Below are positions 1 through 5,449 of a stretch of 6,008 nt of DNA, one piece after another. A program made the position numbers and the translations under genes. Every line of letters begins with the position of its first letter. Positions within the stretch are counted from its first letter, which is position 1. This DNA is from a bacterium (GTDB lineage Bacteria; Chloroflexota; Dormibacteria; UBA8260; Bog-877). The notes under the pieces were generated by a model. The model worked only from the letters and a program-made list of their open reading frames with translations. It did not search any database and was not told the DNA's origin. The stretch is taken from NCBI GenBank assembly GCA_021817025.1, contig JAKAWF010000228.1, forward strand, positions 1 to 6,008. Reading direction: 5' to 3'.

Positions 1-35
1 ACCGGGTGTCTTATGGGCACTCAGCAGGAACGGTT

Positions 36-968
36 TCACTGTGAGGTGGCAGCGGCCGCCCGAAGTCGCCTGGTCCAGGCCCTGGTCTCCGTGATCATGG
101 TGGTCACCCCGATGCCGATCACCGAGAACATCACCAAGAAGATGGGCAGGCCCAGCTGGTCCAGGTTGTGGATGTGGATGCCGGTCTCGACGCTGAGGTT
201 GGCAAGCTGGGGAAAGGCCAGCCCGAAGGCGCCTCCCACCACAAACGCCATGCCTCCCCAGGTAAGGGTTCGGCCGGCGACGGTGAGCGCCACCTGGCGG
301 ATTGCCTCTGGGGTAAGGCCGCGGCCGGCGGCGATCCGGCCGAAGACGGCACCGGCCAGCACCTGGATGATGGTCGTACCCAGCCCGAACATGGCTCCCG
401 GAACCCAGCCGAAAGCGGCCGACGGCATGGCAGGGGCAAGGACGGTGTAGATGATGATGGCGAAGGCGCCGAAGCCCCAGCCGGCGATGAAGCCGTGGAG
501 GGCGGGCATCCAGGGCCTGGGGTCTTTGACCCACGCCGGGGACTCGCCCGCCGTCTCGGACTCCGGCCGGGCCGCCTCGTGCTCCTGGCGCAGGCCGGGG
601 ATGTGGAGGTGGAAGTGGAAGGGCAGGCGTCCCTTGCGGACGATGAGGAGGCCTGCCCAGATCATCAAGGCTCCCACCACCACGTAGATCGCGTAGTCGG
701 CCTGGCCGTAGGTCAGGATCCGGCTGAACCCGAGGTAGGCCAGCTCGCTGGCGAGGGCTCGCTGGAGGGTGAAGGCGGCCGAGAAGATGAGTCCGGCTCG
801 AATCCCCTTCTTGGTGGAGTAGCTACCGATCGCATAGCTGAAAGTGATCGGCCAGGTGTGCTCGTCGGGGGTGATCCCGTGAACCATCCCCAGAAGCAGG
901 GCGGTTACCAGGATCGCCAGGCCAGCGACATGAACCGGGTTCCAGAGATTGATGACCGCGGCGATCAC
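36..968 (-). CDS. Polytopic membrane protein, NiCoT/NicO-like predicted metal permease
   Basis: Predicted integral membrane protein of 310 residues, probably moving a transition metal ion; the substrate cannot be read from sequence. Seen: about six to eight hydrophobic segments. The first ends in H30-x4-D35-E36-H37 (context GMVHGITPDEHTWPIT), which resembles the H-x4-D-H signature of nickel/cobalt transporters. A cytoplasmic-looking loop after 'RKGRLP' holds FHFHLH and further acidic/His residues, and a second HIH cluster lies near the C-terminus (GIHIHNLD). Start chosen at GTG 966-968: it overlaps the stop of the upstream Fur-like gene as GTGA and is preceded by a GGGGGTGA ribosome site 4-5 bases away. 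The upstream ATG at 1025 would overlap the regulator by 61 bases and add a charged, non-membrane leader. It is the second gene of the regulator operon, so it is probably controlled by that regulator. Alternatives: another HX4DH-type or TauE/UreH-like exporter. Membrane protein is near certain; metal transport is inference. Confidence 0.75.
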   Translation of the reverse strand: MIAAVINLWNPVHVAGLAILVTALLLGMVHGITPDEHTWPITFSYAIGSYSTKKGIRAGLIFSAAFTLQRALASELAYLGFSRILTYGQADYAIYVVVGALMIWAGLLIVRKGRLPFHFHLHIPGLRQEHEAARPESETAGESPAWVKDPRPWMPALHGFIAGWGFGAFAIIIYTVLAPAMPSAAFGWVPGAMFGLGTTIIQVLAGAVFGRIAAGRGLTPEAIRQVALTVAGRTLTWGGMAFVVGGAFGLAFPQLANLSVETGIHIHNLDQLGLPIFLVMFSVIGIGVTTMITETRAWTRRLRAAAATSQ

Positions 969-1393
969 GAGTTCACCCCCACTTGTCCAGCGGCTGTGGG
1001 CAGCCCGCCTTCGACCTCTCGGCATACCCGGCAGATCCCGGTCAGAACCATGTGGTGGTCACGGATCACCAGTCCGGTGCCCTCCTCGAGGGCCCTGAGC
1101 GCGGCGCTGGACGCCTCGCAGGGCACCGCCAGCACCTCGCTGCAGCGCTCGCACTGAAAGTGATCGTGGTGCTCGTCGCGGATCTCGAGCCGGGTCCGTC
1201 CGTCGTCCAGCTCAACCCGCCGCAGAGTGCCCTCCATCTCCAGCCGGACGGTGGCCCGAAAGACAGATGAGAAGTCTGTTTTGACGCCCTTCATGGCCAG
1301 GGCCTGACGCAGCTCCTCAAGCGTCCAGGCGTGATGCCCGCGAGCTGCCATGAGTTCCTGGACAGCTCCTGCGATCTTCGGTTTCCGGCCCAT
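965..1393 (-). CDS. Fur-family metal-responsive transcriptional regulator
   Basis: DNA-binding metalloregulator of 142 residues, close to the usual Fur/Zur/Nur/PerR size. Seen: an N-terminal winged-helix region (about 1-62) with the recognition-helix pattern SSVFRATVRLEMEG (family: TVYRTLxxLxxxG). A dimerisation/metal region follows, with E74-H75-H76-D77-H78 leading into C81-x2-C84, then H113-H114 and C121-x2-C124. The two CxxC pairs are the structural zinc site of the family; the His/Asp/Glu cluster is the expected sensing site. Start chosen at ATG 1391-1393 rather than ATG 1406-1408, because the -10 box lies at 1400-1405 and would overlap the first codons of the longer form. No Shine-Dalgarno precedes either start, which fits a leaderless transcript. 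The stop overlaps the start of the membrane transporter (GTGA), so the pair is translationally coupled. Which metal it senses (Fe, Zn, Mn or Ni) or whether it senses peroxide cannot be decided from these residues. Confidence 0.93.
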   Translation of the reverse strand: MGRKPKIAGAVQELMAARGHHAWTLEELRQALAMKGVKTDFSSVFRATVRLEMEGTLRRVELDDGRTRLEIRDEHHDHFQCERCSEVLAVPCEASSAALRALEEGTGLVIRDHHMVLTGICRVCREVEGGLPTAAGQVGVNS

Positions 1394-1399
1394 GGACCA

Positions 1400-1428
1400 A
1401 TCATACATAAAGCAAGCTGGTTGCGCAA
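1400..1428 (-). promoter_or_regulatory. Sigma70-type promoter of the regulator-transporter operon, leaderless
   Basis: On the minus strand the -35 box TTGCGC (1423-1428) is separated by exactly 17 bases from the -10 box TATGAT (1400-1405). Transcription would start six to seven bases further on, at about 1393-1394, which is the A of the chosen ATG or the base before it. This predicts an mRNA with no 5' leader, common in actinobacteria, and explains the absence of a ribosome site. The boxes are read directly; activity is inferred. Confidence 0.72.
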
Positions 1429-1437
1429 TGCACTTGC
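1412..1437. promoter_or_regulatory. Tandem inverted-repeat operator, probably for the adjacent Fur-like protein
   Basis: Two 13-bp inverted repeats abut with no gap: GCAAgctggTTGC at 1412-1424 and GCAAtgcacTTGC at 1425-1437 (plus strand). The second extends to CGCAA-N5-TTGCG (1424-1438), and the junction forms the palindrome TTGCGCAA. Together they cover the -35 box and most of the spacer of the regulator's promoter, so bound protein would block RNA polymerase. The half-sites TTGC/GCAA recall those of the nickel-responsive Nur box (tTGCaa-N5-ttGCAA), but here they are oriented GCAA..TTGC with N5. Binding by the neighbouring regulator, and thus autorepression, is inference. Confidence 0.6.
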
Positions 1438-1438
1438 G

Positions 1439-1563
1439 TTATCCGCTGCCCAGGAGACTCCCAGCGATCTCCATGCCCAGTCCCCAGGTTTCCGTGGCAC
1501 CATGGCGACATGCCACTTGTTTCTGGTTTCGACGGGGGAGACCGGACCCGAGGGGAGTCGCTG
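1439..1563. other. Divergent intergenic region upstream of the redox operon
   Basis: This noncoding gap separates the minus-strand regulator operon from the plus-strand redox operon. I could not find a convincing -35/-10 pair for the plus strand. It holds an inverted repeat GTGGCA-N11-TGCCAC (1494-1499 and 1511-1516) and, just before the first GTG start, an AGGGGAG ribosome site at about 1551-1557. An ATG at 1510 lies in frame with the downstream small gene and could extend it by 18 residues. Confidence 0.5.
1494..1516. repeat. Inverted repeat GTGGCA-N11-TGCCAC
   Basis: Perfect 6-bp arms at 1494-1499 and 1511-1516 flank an 11-base spacer that itself contains the palindrome CCATGG (1500-1505). 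The spacing places the arm centres about 17 bases apart, compatible with a dimeric regulator site; an mRNA hairpin upstream of the redox operon is the other possibility. Short arms in G+C-rich DNA can arise by chance. Confidence 0.3.
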
Positions 1564-1794
1564 GTGCGGCGCGCGACCGTGTGGGTAACCCTGGCGGCGA
1601 TGGTGGCTACGGCCGCGGTGGCCGGCGCGGTTGCCACCGCCCTCCCGGGCCGCACCACCACCGCCGGCCCCCAGGTCTCCACCCCGGCGACAGGATCCGG
1701 CGTGGGCTCGCCGCTTGGGGGCGGGACGTCAGGCCCCGGCGTCGCCCCAGCGCCGTCCACCGCGCCCCCGGCAGTCACCTCCGGCGGTTCATGA
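1564..1794 (+). CDS. Small exported or membrane-anchored Pro/Gly/Ser/Thr-rich protein
   Basis: Unrecognised protein of 76 residues. Seen: a basic N-terminus (VRRATVW), one hydrophobic segment at about 6-27 (Ala/Val-rich, ending near ATALPG), then a low-complexity tail of Pro, Gly, Ser, Thr and Ala to the stop. It has no Cys and no folded domain. The shape is that of a signal peptide or membrane anchor plus a flexible extracytoplasmic linker. Start chosen at GTG 1564-1566 because AGGGGAG sits about 6-7 bases upstream; ATG 1510 in the same frame would give 94 residues with a charged leader. The stop lies one base before the ApbE-type gene's start, so it is probably the first gene of the redox operon. 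Exported FMN-binding proteins of actinobacterial ApbE/ferric-reductase operons begin with just such a signal plus linker, so this may be a remnant of one (inference). Confidence 0.55.
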   Translation: MRRATVWVTLAAMVATAAVAGAVATALPGRTTTAGPQVSTPATGSGVGSPLGGGTSGPGVAPAPSTAPPAVTSGGS

Positions 1795-1795
1795 G

Positions 1796-2776
1796 GTGGC
1801 CGCCGCCTGGGCTCGTCTGACCACTCCGTCAGGCATCGAGGGCGCCTGGCGCCGGGCACTGGGGACCACGGCCAGCGTCTTGATCGGCGACGGGGACGAG
1901 CTCCAGGTGGCGCTGGAAGCCGCCGACCAGGTCATCTCCCGCGTCGATGAGCTGGCCAGTCGATTCCGGCCAGACTCAGAGTTGTCCATGGTCAATGCCG
2001 ATTCCAGAGGGTGCGTTGTGGTCAGCCCAGAATTCGCAGGGCTGCTGTCGGAGGCGCTGCGCTTCGCCAAGCGGACCGACGGGCTGCTCGACCCAACGAT
2101 AGGGGCGGCCATGTTGGCGGCTGGGTACGATCGTGACTTCGCCGAGGTGGATCGGTCGTCGGCTGGGGAGGCCCACCTCGGGATCCCCGCTCCCGGGTGG
2201 TGGCGGGTGCGGCTGAGCGGGTCTACGCTCCAGCGGCCGCCCGGGCTGATTCTCGACCTGGGAGCTACCGCAAAGGCCTCGGCCGCGGACCGGGCCGCAA
2301 CCCTGGCTGCGACCGCGGGAGCTGCCCCATGCCTGGTCAGCCTGGGTGGTGACATCGCCACCGCCGGCCCGGTCCCCGAAGGGGGTTGGACGGTCCGGGT
2401 CGGTGACGATCATCAAGCTTTGGCTGGGCAACCTGGGCAGAACGTGGCCCTGTCGGCTCGTGGCCTGGCAACGTCCTCCAAGGTGGTGCGCCGCTGGGTG
2501 CGCCAGGGGCGGGAACTGCACCACCTCATAGATCCCCGCTCCGGGCTTCCGGCCCAGGGACGGTGGCGCACCGTCTCCGTGGTCGCGTCCACCTGCCTTG
2601 AGGCCAACGCCCTTGCCACAGCGGCCCTGGTTGGAGGAGAGCGAGGGGTAGCGCTCTTGGAACGATCAGGGGTGGCCGCGAGGTTGGTCACCAGAGAAGG
2701 GCTGGCGGTTCACATTGGTGGCTGGCCCGCCGAAGGCGACGAGCTCCCTCATCTGACGGTCTCCGGAGCCGCCTGA
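1796..2776 (+). CDS. apbE: FAD:protein FMN transferase, ApbE family
   Basis: Transfers FMN from FAD to a Thr/Ser of a target protein, an Mg-dependent reaction that makes covalent flavoproteins, normally outside the cytoplasmic membrane. Seen in 326 residues: ALGTTASV (21-28, family MGT segment), SRFRPDSELS (55-64), DGLLDPTIG (95-103), the LDLGATAKASAADRA motif (153-167, family DLGGxAKGxAxD), SLGGDIATAG (182-191), ARGLATSS (221-228), HHLIDPRSG (242-250) and EANALATAALVGG (269-281). At the last motif, many ApbE proteins have Asp (A-D-A-x-x-T) as an Mg ligand; here it is N271, which I recall as common in short actinobacterial forms. No signal peptide or lipobox is visible from GTG 1796, so it may act in the cytoplasm or its true start may differ. 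The start is one base after the preceding stop; the reading frame is open further upstream (ATG 1631) but overlaps the small gene. The stop is two bases before the cytochrome gene. Confidence 0.93.
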   Translation: MAAAWARLTTPSGIEGAWRRALGTTASVLIGDGDELQVALEAADQVISRVDELASRFRPDSELSMVNADSRGCVVVSPEFAGLLSEALRFAKRTDGLLDPTIGAAMLAAGYDRDFAEVDRSSAGEAHLGIPAPGWWRVRLSGSTLQRPPGLILDLGATAKASAADRAATLAATAGAAPCLVSLGGDIATAGPVPEGGWTVRVGDDHQALAGQPGQNVALSARGLATSSKVVRRWVRQGRELHHLIDPRSGLPAQGRWRTVSVVASTCLEANALATAALVGGERGVALLERSGVAARLVTREGLAVHIGGWPAEGDELPHLTVSGAA

Positions 2777-2778
2777 GC

Positions 2779-3891
2779 ATGGTCGCTGCTCTGGGGAGTC
2801 CGACGACGCTCTGGTACCTGGCGCGTGGGAGCGGGCTGGTCCTGCTTGGCGTGCTCACCGCCAACCTAGTCCTGGGCATCTCCATCCAGGGAGGCTGGCA
2901 CCCGCGCACTTGGCCGCGTTTCGCGGTCCAGGCGGTGCACCGCAATCTGGCCCTCTTGGCCGTGGTGCTGCTGACCATCCATGTGGTGACAATCGAACTG
3001 GACCCGTTCATACCGGTGGGCTGGTGGGCGGCGCTGGTGCCGTTCGTGAGCACTTACCGGCCGTTCTGGCTGGGGATGGGCACCCTCAGCCTTGATATCC
3101 TGGCCGCGGTCGTGGTAACCAGCCTGCTCCGGGCCCACCTCCGTCCACGCCCCTGGCGGCTCATCCACTGGCTCAGCTATCTGTCGTGGCCGGTGGCCGT
3201 GCTCCACTCCTTGGGCACCGGCACCGACACCAGGATCATCTGGGTGTTCGTCTTCGAGATGGCCTGCGTGGGCCTGGTGGCGTCGGCGGTGGTCTTCCGG
3301 CTGGCGCGGGCCGTGCACCTCGGACCGGCCGCACGGGGGTTGCTCATGGCGGTGGCGGTGGTGGCTCCCATGGCGGCCATCGCGTGGTCGGCGGCGGGGC
3401 CGCTGCAGAGTGGATGGGCCAAACGAGCCGGCACGCCCACCACGGCTCTGGCGGTCAGGGGCACCCCCGCACCCACTGCGGGTGGCGCAGGGTCCGGCAC
3501 CTCGCACTTCACCGCCGCGTTCGCGGGCACAGCCGTCTCCTCGGTGGCCGGACAGGGAGATACGATCCGGATCTCGGGTCGGGTCGAGGGTGGGCCAGGC
3601 GGGGAGCTGGTGGTGCTGATGAGTGCCAGCCAGGGGTCCGACGGCGCCCTGACCGTGAGCTCGGGGACCGCGACCTACCGTCCCGCCCACGGAGCTGCGG
3701 CCTACACCGGCCAGGTCGTCGGGGTCCGCTTTGGGAACCTTCTGCTCAGCCTGGCCTCGTCTGGGTCAGCGGCGGTGTCGGCGCAGCTCACTCTGAACGG
3801 GCCGGTGCCCGCCTCGTCGGTGACGGGGTCCTTTTATTTCGGCACGACCCCCGCGCTGTCTGGTGGCGACGACGGGAGCGGTGGCTCGTGA
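2779..3891 (+). CDS. Ferric-reductase-like transmembrane cytochrome b with C-terminal beta-rich domain
   Basis: Predicted membrane electron carrier of 370 residues. Seen: about six membrane segments (roughly 12-34, 54-72, 96-117, 131-146, 153-176, 187-206). Histidine pairs H54/H68 and H130/H143 stand 13-14 residues apart on two helices, the spacing that binds two haems b in the ferric reductase/NOX/MsrQ-type domain. Unlike FRE/NOX proteins it has no C-terminal FAD/NAD(P)H domain. Instead, after a Pro/Ala/Gly linker (about 214-240), there is a 120-residue Ser/Thr/Gly/Val-rich region with alternating hydrophobic residues, probably a beta-sandwich outside the cell, ending in a Gly/Ser tail. No CxxCH or flavinylation motif is seen in it. 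Start ATG 2779 is two bases after the ApbE stop; the stop overlaps the NuoF-like start (GTGA). Inferred role: move electrons from a cytoplasmic donor, likely the two following gene products, across the membrane. Acceptor unknown. Confidence 0.88.
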   Translation: MVAALGSPTTLWYLARGSGLVLLGVLTANLVLGISIQGGWHPRTWPRFAVQAVHRNLALLAVVLLTIHVVTIELDPFIPVGWWAALVPFVSTYRPFWLGMGTLSLDILAAVVVTSLLRAHLRPRPWRLIHWLSYLSWPVAVLHSLGTGTDTRIIWVFVFEMACVGLVASAVVFRLARAVHLGPAARGLLMAVAVVAPMAAIAWSAAGPLQSGWAKRAGTPTTALAVRGTPAPTAGGAGSGTSHFTAAFAGTAVSSVAGQGDTIRISGRVEGGPGGELVVLMSASQGSDGALTVSSGTATYRPAHGAAAYTGQVVGVRFGNLLLSLASSGSAAVSAQLTLNGPVPASSVTGSFYFGTTPALSGGDDGSGGS

Positions 3892-5189
3892 GCCTGGCGC
3901 TGGAGTCCGTGGCTCTCGAGCTGGCAGTTACCCGGCGCGGACCCTGGCAGCAGCGGCTGCTCGCCGGAGCCAAGTTGGATGGGCCAGAGCCACTGGCCCA
4001 GCACGCGACCAGGTTCGGTGGCGACATCTCAACCTGGACCAGCCGGGCCCGGCCAGAGCAGCTGCTGGGCTTGGTGAGGCGCTCCGGGTTGCGAGGACGC
4101 GGCGGCGGTGGTTTCCCTACCTTTGAGAAGTTGAATGCGGTCCGCCGCCACGGACCCGGCGCGGTGGTGGTGGTCAACGGCAGCGAGACCGAACCAGCGG
4201 CTGCCAAGGATGACCTTCTCCTCCGGCTCCGTCCCCACCTTGTCTTGGATGGACTGGAGGTGGCGCTGCGGGTCCTAGGGGCTCGTAGCGCCTTCGTGGT
4301 CGGTCACTCACCACCGGCGATCAGGGCGGTGGAGGCGGCACTTGGGGAGCGTGAGGATCTACCCGCTCAGGTAGAGGTCGTGCGCGGGCCCGAGAACTTC
4401 GTCGGGGGAGAGGAGACGGCTCTAATCCGCTGGCTGGAGGGAGGGCCGGCCTTGCCCCGCTACCAGCCCCCCCGGGTCGTCGACCGCGGCTGGCGGGGAA
4501 TCCCAACTTTGGTGCAGAACGTCGAGACCCTCGCCCACCTGGCCCTGGTCGTCCGCCTCGGACCCGAGTGGTTCCGCCAGGAGGGGACAGATGAGGAGCC
4601 TGGCACCATGCTGGTCACCTTGAGCGGTGCGGTGGAAGCTCCGGGGGTTTATGAGGTGCCGGTCGGCACCCCACTTCACCAGCTCCTGGAGGTCGGGGTA
4701 GCCGATCCCACCGCGGTGGCGCTGCTGGTGGGGGGCTACTTTGGCTCCTGGCTCAGGTCCCCAGAGATTCAGCATCTGGGGTTGTCCCGGGCGAGCCTGA
4801 GCCGGGCCGGCGCGTCTCCTGGCGCAGGTGTGCTCCACCTCCTGTCCAAAGACAGCTGCGGGGTCTGGGAGTCGGCCCGGGTGGTCGCCTGGTTGGCGGC
4901 ACAGGTGGCTGGTCAGTGCGGCCCCTGCCAGTACGGCCTGCCCGCCCTTGCGTCGGCCCTGGAGGAGGCGGCCCGTAGCGGGTCGGTATCGGCCCTGGCC
5001 CGGCTGGAGCGTTGGGGCGACCAGATCGAGGGCAGGGGCGCCTGCCGCCACCCGGACGGGGCGGTTAACCTGTCCCGGTCGGCCGCCCGTGCCTTCTCCG
5101 ATGAGCTTGAGAGTCACCGACAGGGGCGGTGCAGCGGCCATCAGCGCTCGAGTCTGCCCCTTCCCATGACCGTGGCGCCGGCGCTGTGA
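3888..5189 (+). CDS. NuoF-like NADH dehydrogenase flavoprotein (FMN, SLBB, Fe-S)
   Basis: Soluble flavoprotein of 433 residues related to the 51-kDa NADH-binding subunit of complex I. Seen in order: SGLRGRGGGGFPTFEKL (66-82, FMN/NADH glycine-rich loop), NGSETEPAAAKD (97-108, family NxxExEPxxxKD), GGEETALIRWLEGG (173-186), RGIPTLVQNVETLAHL (203-218), an SLBB domain (about 240-285, LSGAVEAPGVYEVPVG) and a C-terminal Fe-S region with C344-G-P-C347 and C386 (GRGACRHPDG). The classical NuoF motif has three Cys (CxxCxxC) before the distant fourth; here the first is A341, and C324 may substitute. It likely oxidises NAD(P)H and passes electrons to the ferredoxin encoded next. No NuoE or NuoG partner is nearby, so it is not part of a complex I operon. 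The start GTG 3888 overlaps the cytochrome stop (GTGA) after a GGGAGCGG ribosome site. The reading frame is open far upstream, but that part is a shadow of the cytochrome gene. Confidence 0.9.
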   Translation: MSLALESVALELAVTRRGPWQQRLLAGAKLDGPEPLAQHATRFGGDISTWTSRARPEQLLGLVRRSGLRGRGGGGFPTFEKLNAVRRHGPGAVVVVNGSETEPAAAKDDLLLRLRPHLVLDGLEVALRVLGARSAFVVGHSPPAIRAVEAALGEREDLPAQVEVVRGPENFVGGEETALIRWLEGGPALPRYQPPRVVDRGWRGIPTLVQNVETLAHLALVVRLGPEWFRQEGTDEEPGTMLVTLSGAVEAPGVYEVPVGTPLHQLLEVGVADPTAVALLVGGYFGSWLRSPEIQHLGLSRASLSRAGASPGAGVLHLLSKDSCGVWESARVVAWLAAQVAGQCGPCQYGLPALASALEEAARSGSVSALARLERWGDQIEGRGACRHPDGAVNLSRSAARAFSDELESHRQGRCSGHQRSSLPLPMTVAPAL

Positions 5190-5425
5190 GCCAGCACTAC
5201 CTGCACGTGGACCCCACCCTGTGCGTGGGCCACCGACTGTGTGCCGAGATGCTGCCCGAGATGATCGCCCTCGATGACTTCGGCTATCCGATGATCACCG
5301 CCGACCCGGTTCCCCGCCAGCTGGGGCGCCGGGCCCGCCGCACCCTCGCAGCCTGCCCCGCCCTGGCCCTGACCATCGATGGCGCCCCGAACCGGCGGGC
5401 ACGCCGCGACGGTCCCCGCCCCTGA
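5186..5425 (+). CDS. Single-cluster ferredoxin with CxxHxxC...CP motif
   Basis: Small electron carrier of 79 residues. Seen: C13-V-G-H16-R-L-C19, then C57-P58, with the family landmarks HVDPTLC at the start and LPEMIALDDFGYP (23-35) in the middle. This is the P450-type actinobacterial ferredoxin pattern CxxXxxC(n)CP, in which the second Cys of a 4Fe-4S motif is replaced; here the replacing residue is His. Such proteins bind a [3Fe-4S] cluster, or a [4Fe-4S] cluster where His can act as ligand. The start GTG 5186 overlaps the stop of the NuoF-like gene as GTGA, so the two are translationally coupled and the NuoF-like protein is its probable reductant or partner. An upstream ATG at 5129 would add 19 residues unlike the family and overlap more deeply. 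No P450 gene lies in the window; the cytochrome b is the candidate acceptor (inference). The C-terminus is Arg-rich. Confidence 0.9.
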   Translation: MSQHYLHVDPTLCVGHRLCAEMLPEMIALDDFGYPMITADPVPRQLGRRARRTLAACPALALTIDGAPNRRARRDGPRP

Positions 5426-5449
5426 CCGGCCTGCGACTGCGACAATCCC

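Noticed and set aside
1..35. Possible terminator after the transporter gene
   Set aside because: Only 35 bases are available and no stem followed by a T-run is seen on the minus strand.
168..1157. Plus-strand open frame of 329 codons opposite the transporter and regulator genes
   Set aside because: It is an antisense shadow: low-complexity Gly/Glu/Asp/Arg-rich translation with no domain, opposite a membrane protein and a Fur-family protein with clear motifs. Its equal length to the longest minus-strand frame is coincidence.
1400..1406. GTATGA on the minus strand as a NikR half-site
   Set aside because: A single 6-base half-site that largely coincides with the -10 box; the partner half-site at the needed distance is absent, and the regulator encoded here is Fur-type, not NikR.
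1631..1795. N-terminal extension of the ApbE protein from ATG 1631
   Set aside because: The added 55 residues are almost only Pro, Arg, Ala and Ser and overlap the small exported gene; they resemble no ApbE leader. GTG 1796 fits the operon spacing.
1789..2524. Two overlapping minus-strand open frames of about 180-190 codons opposite apbE
   Set aside because: Compositionally biased Arg/Ser/Pro-rich translations in shadow frames of a gene with full ApbE motifs.
3186..3887. Upstream 234 codons of the frame that contains the NuoF-like gene
   Set aside because: The translation is Gly/Arg/His-rich and overlaps the well-supported cytochrome b gene in another frame; the family N-terminus begins just after GTG 3888.
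4422..5141. Minus-strand open frame of 239 codons
   Set aside because: Opposite the NuoF-like gene, no recognisable domain or ribosome site; long antisense frames are expected in very G+C-rich DNA.
5409..5449. Possible terminator between the ferredoxin and glycosidase genes
   Set aside because: Only short G+C-rich pairing (GGTC/GACC) is present, with no U-run; it does not support a terminator.
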